From the NCBI RefSeq assembly GCF_029335485.1, contig NZ_JARJLM010000158.1:19023-83022 (forward strand): a stretch of 64,000 nucleotides of DNA, written 5' to 3'. The notes beneath the pieces were generated by a model that searched no databases, was not told the DNA's origin, and was given only the letters and a program-made list of their open reading frames with translations. The stretch's first letter is position 1, and every line of letters begins with the position of its first letter. Of the stretch, positions 62,894 to 64,000 are shown piece by piece. The translations under genes and the position numbers were made by a program. Origin of the DNA: Cupriavidus basilensis. Lineage in GTDB: Bacteria > Pseudomonadota > Gammaproteobacteria > Burkholderiales > Burkholderiaceae.

Positions 62894-62950
62894 GGGAGTG
62901 GATACGGGAGCCGCGCATCCGCAGGCGTGCCGATCGATGCGCCGGAATGA

Positions 62951-62992
62951 CAAAATGACAAAAGGGTCAGCACGCAGAACGTGCTAACCCTT
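62951..62992 (-). terminator. Intrinsic terminator of tRNA-Arg
   Basis: A 13-position stem (62962-62974 with 62980-62992, one mismatch) is followed on the minus strand by T-rich sequence (TTTTGTCATTTTG). It lies just after the tRNA gene. Confidence 0.75.
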
Positions 62993-63002
62993 GTCTTATC
63001 GG

Positions 63003-63079
63003 TGGTGCGGCTGGCAGGATTCGAACCCACGACCCCTTGGTTCGTAGCCAAGTACTCTATCCAACTGAGCTACAGCCGC
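63003..63079 (-). tRNA. tRNA-Arg (ACG), CCA encoded
   Basis: The acceptor stem GCGGCTG/CAGCCGC, D-arm AGCTCAGTTGGATAGAG, anticodon ACG in loop CTACGAA, T-arm GGTTCGAATCC and 3' CCA form a full cloverleaf of 77 bases. Confidence 0.95.
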
Positions 63080-63178
63080 ACGCGAGAACGACATTCTAGC
63101 GGAGCCTCCGAAAAAAGCAAGACCCCTCGCCGTATTTATTGATTCCAGCCTGCCGCCGGTGCCAGCCTTGTCCGCGAG

Positions 63179-64000
63179 CTACCAGCGATAGCGCGCGCCC
63201 ACGGTCCCGCCGGGATTGCGGCCGGCCTTCAGCTTGAGCCAGATCTTGACGCCTGAATTGGTGCTGCCATGCGCACCCAGGTTGAACGCGAGCAGGCCGC
63301 GCAGCATCTCGGGATCGATGCGGGTACCGTTGATGTTGATGACCTGCTTGTGATCCTGCCAGAGGTCCGCTTCGACGAAGGGATAGACCCCGTTGACGCC
63401 ATTGAGCCGGGTCGGCTGCGTCTGATAGACCCGCACGACCATCGCCGCCACGCTGCCGTCTTCCGGCTGGCCGGCCAGGAAACCGTTGGCGTTCTTGTCG
63501 AGGCCGGACTGGTAGGCAAGCTGCAGGCGCGACTGTATCGTCAGGCCGCCACTGCGCGGCAGCACGGTGTCCAGCGCAAGCGCCATGCTTTGCACACGGC
63601 TGCCGACATGGCCGGTTGCCGAAGTGGCATCGTCCATATGGAGCGAAAAAACGGCGCGCGGCGGCTTGCCGGCTGAATCGGCATAAGCGGGATCGCTGGC
63701 GACGGCGATGGGACCGGGCGCATCGTTGTCCGCGCCGTGGCCAGCGGAACGCGGCTCCCCAGACTGATGCCAGCGGCCGATCGATGCCATCACGGGCATC
63801 TGCACATAGTCCACGTGGCCGGGTGGCGCCGGCGGCGATGCTATCGGCCTTGCTGGTGCTGCTGATTCTGCTGATGCTGCCGGTTGCGTGGCTGCCGCCG
63901 GCATCGCCATTGACGTCGTGGCGACTGGCGATGAAGTCGCCACGTTGCCGGCCACCTGCGCCATGGCTTCGGCTTCGGCCTGGTCCCGGGCAAAGCCCGG
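63179..64000 (-). CDS. Hypothetical protein with an Ala/Pro-rich N-terminal part (5' end cut off)
   Basis: The frame stays open to the right edge of the window, so the start is outside. The visible part has an Ala/Pro/Ser-rich stretch (about the first 110 residues) and then a beta-rich domain: SMALALDTVLPRSGGLTIQS, LQLAYQSGLDKNANGFL, YPFVEADLWQDHKQVININGT, GARYRW at the end. Long beta segments and a final aromatic residue suggest an outer-membrane or cell-surface barrel-like domain, but I do not recognise a family. Confidence 0.55.
   Translation of the reverse strand, partial: PGFARDQAEAEAMAQVAGNVATSSPVATTSMAMPAAATQPAASAESAAPARPIASPPAPPGHVDYVQMPVMASIGRWHQSGEPRSAGHGADNDAPGPIAVASDPAYADSAGKPPRAVFSLHMDDATSATGHVGSRVQSMALALDTVLPRSGGLTIQSRLQLAYQSGLDKNANGFLAGQPEDGSVAAMVVRVYQTQPTRLNGVNGVYPFVEADLWQDHKQVININGTRIDPEMLRGLLAFNLGAHGSTNSGVKIWLKLKAGRNPGGTVGARYRW

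Noticed and set aside
54543-63079. tRNA genes as integration sites for a mobile island
   Set aside because: Neither tRNA 3' end is repeated nearby within the window and no integrase is present.
1-64000. CRISPR arrays, insertion sequences or prophage genes
   Set aside because: I saw no regularly spaced repeats, transposase or phage structural genes on either strand.

Overview
The window is high-GC, densely coded DNA. Several traits point to a betaproteobacterium of the Burkholderiaceae, most likely Cupriavidus or a near relative: two orphan tripartite-tricarboxylate (Bug) receptors, the nagIKL-type gentisate operon with a divergent LysR gene, the MetR/MetE pair, BluB, and strong GC bias at third codon positions. 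I see no insertion sequence, prophage, CRISPR array or integrase. Two tRNA genes (initiator tRNA-Met and tRNA-Arg-ACG) lie near the right end.

Left part (1-16 kb). A leftward gentisate operon (gentisate dioxygenase, fumarylpyruvate hydrolase, maleylpyruvate isomerase, then a cut-off FAD hydroxylase) faces a LysR regulator across a perfect inverted repeat. Next come an ABC-F protein, a HipB/HipA-like toxin-antitoxin pair whose promoter is surrounded by three copies of one inverted-repeat operator, a DHA2 efflux pump, a cation diffusion facilitator, a two-domain universal stress protein, a stand-alone CbiE-like methyltransferase and a PAS-PAS-GAF-GGDEF-EAL signalling protein.

Middle part (16-41 kb). 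A TetR gene diverges from a two-gene molybdenum hydroxylase (isoquinoline 1-oxidoreductase type). It is followed by an M20 metallopeptidase, an HPr-like protein that has lost both phosphorylation sites, a YoaK-YkvA fusion membrane protein, a divergent bifunctional penicillin-binding protein and two divergent chemoreceptors. A sulfur cassette follows: LysR, thiol-dioxygenase-type cupin, four-domain rhodanese, Bug receptor and cystathionine beta-lyase. After BluB, an Lrp regulator and an ACT-like protein comes the locus I find most interesting. An NrtR-type Nudix repressor diverges from an SPFH protein plus a NAD-kinase-like protein, and a near-palindromic operator sits exactly inside the promoter spacer.

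Right part (41-64 kb). MetR/MetE with a perfect MetR box is followed by a TonB receptor preceded by two overlapping palindromes, a DUF1254 lipoprotein and a 1.1-kb gene-poor stretch with an AT-rich patch and a possible small RNA. Then come a second DHA2 pump, small unknown proteins, a Baeyer-Villiger monooxygenase/hydrolase operon with a divergent TetR gene, and the initiator tRNA. The last regions are a CoA-ligase/citryl-CoA-lyase-like/Bug operon with an IclR gene, the mhpFE-type aldolase-dehydrogenase pair, a broken GntP permease, a second IclR gene, tRNA-Arg and a cut-off unknown protein. Overall this is a catabolic and regulatory accessory landscape, with most small operons paired with a divergent regulator.
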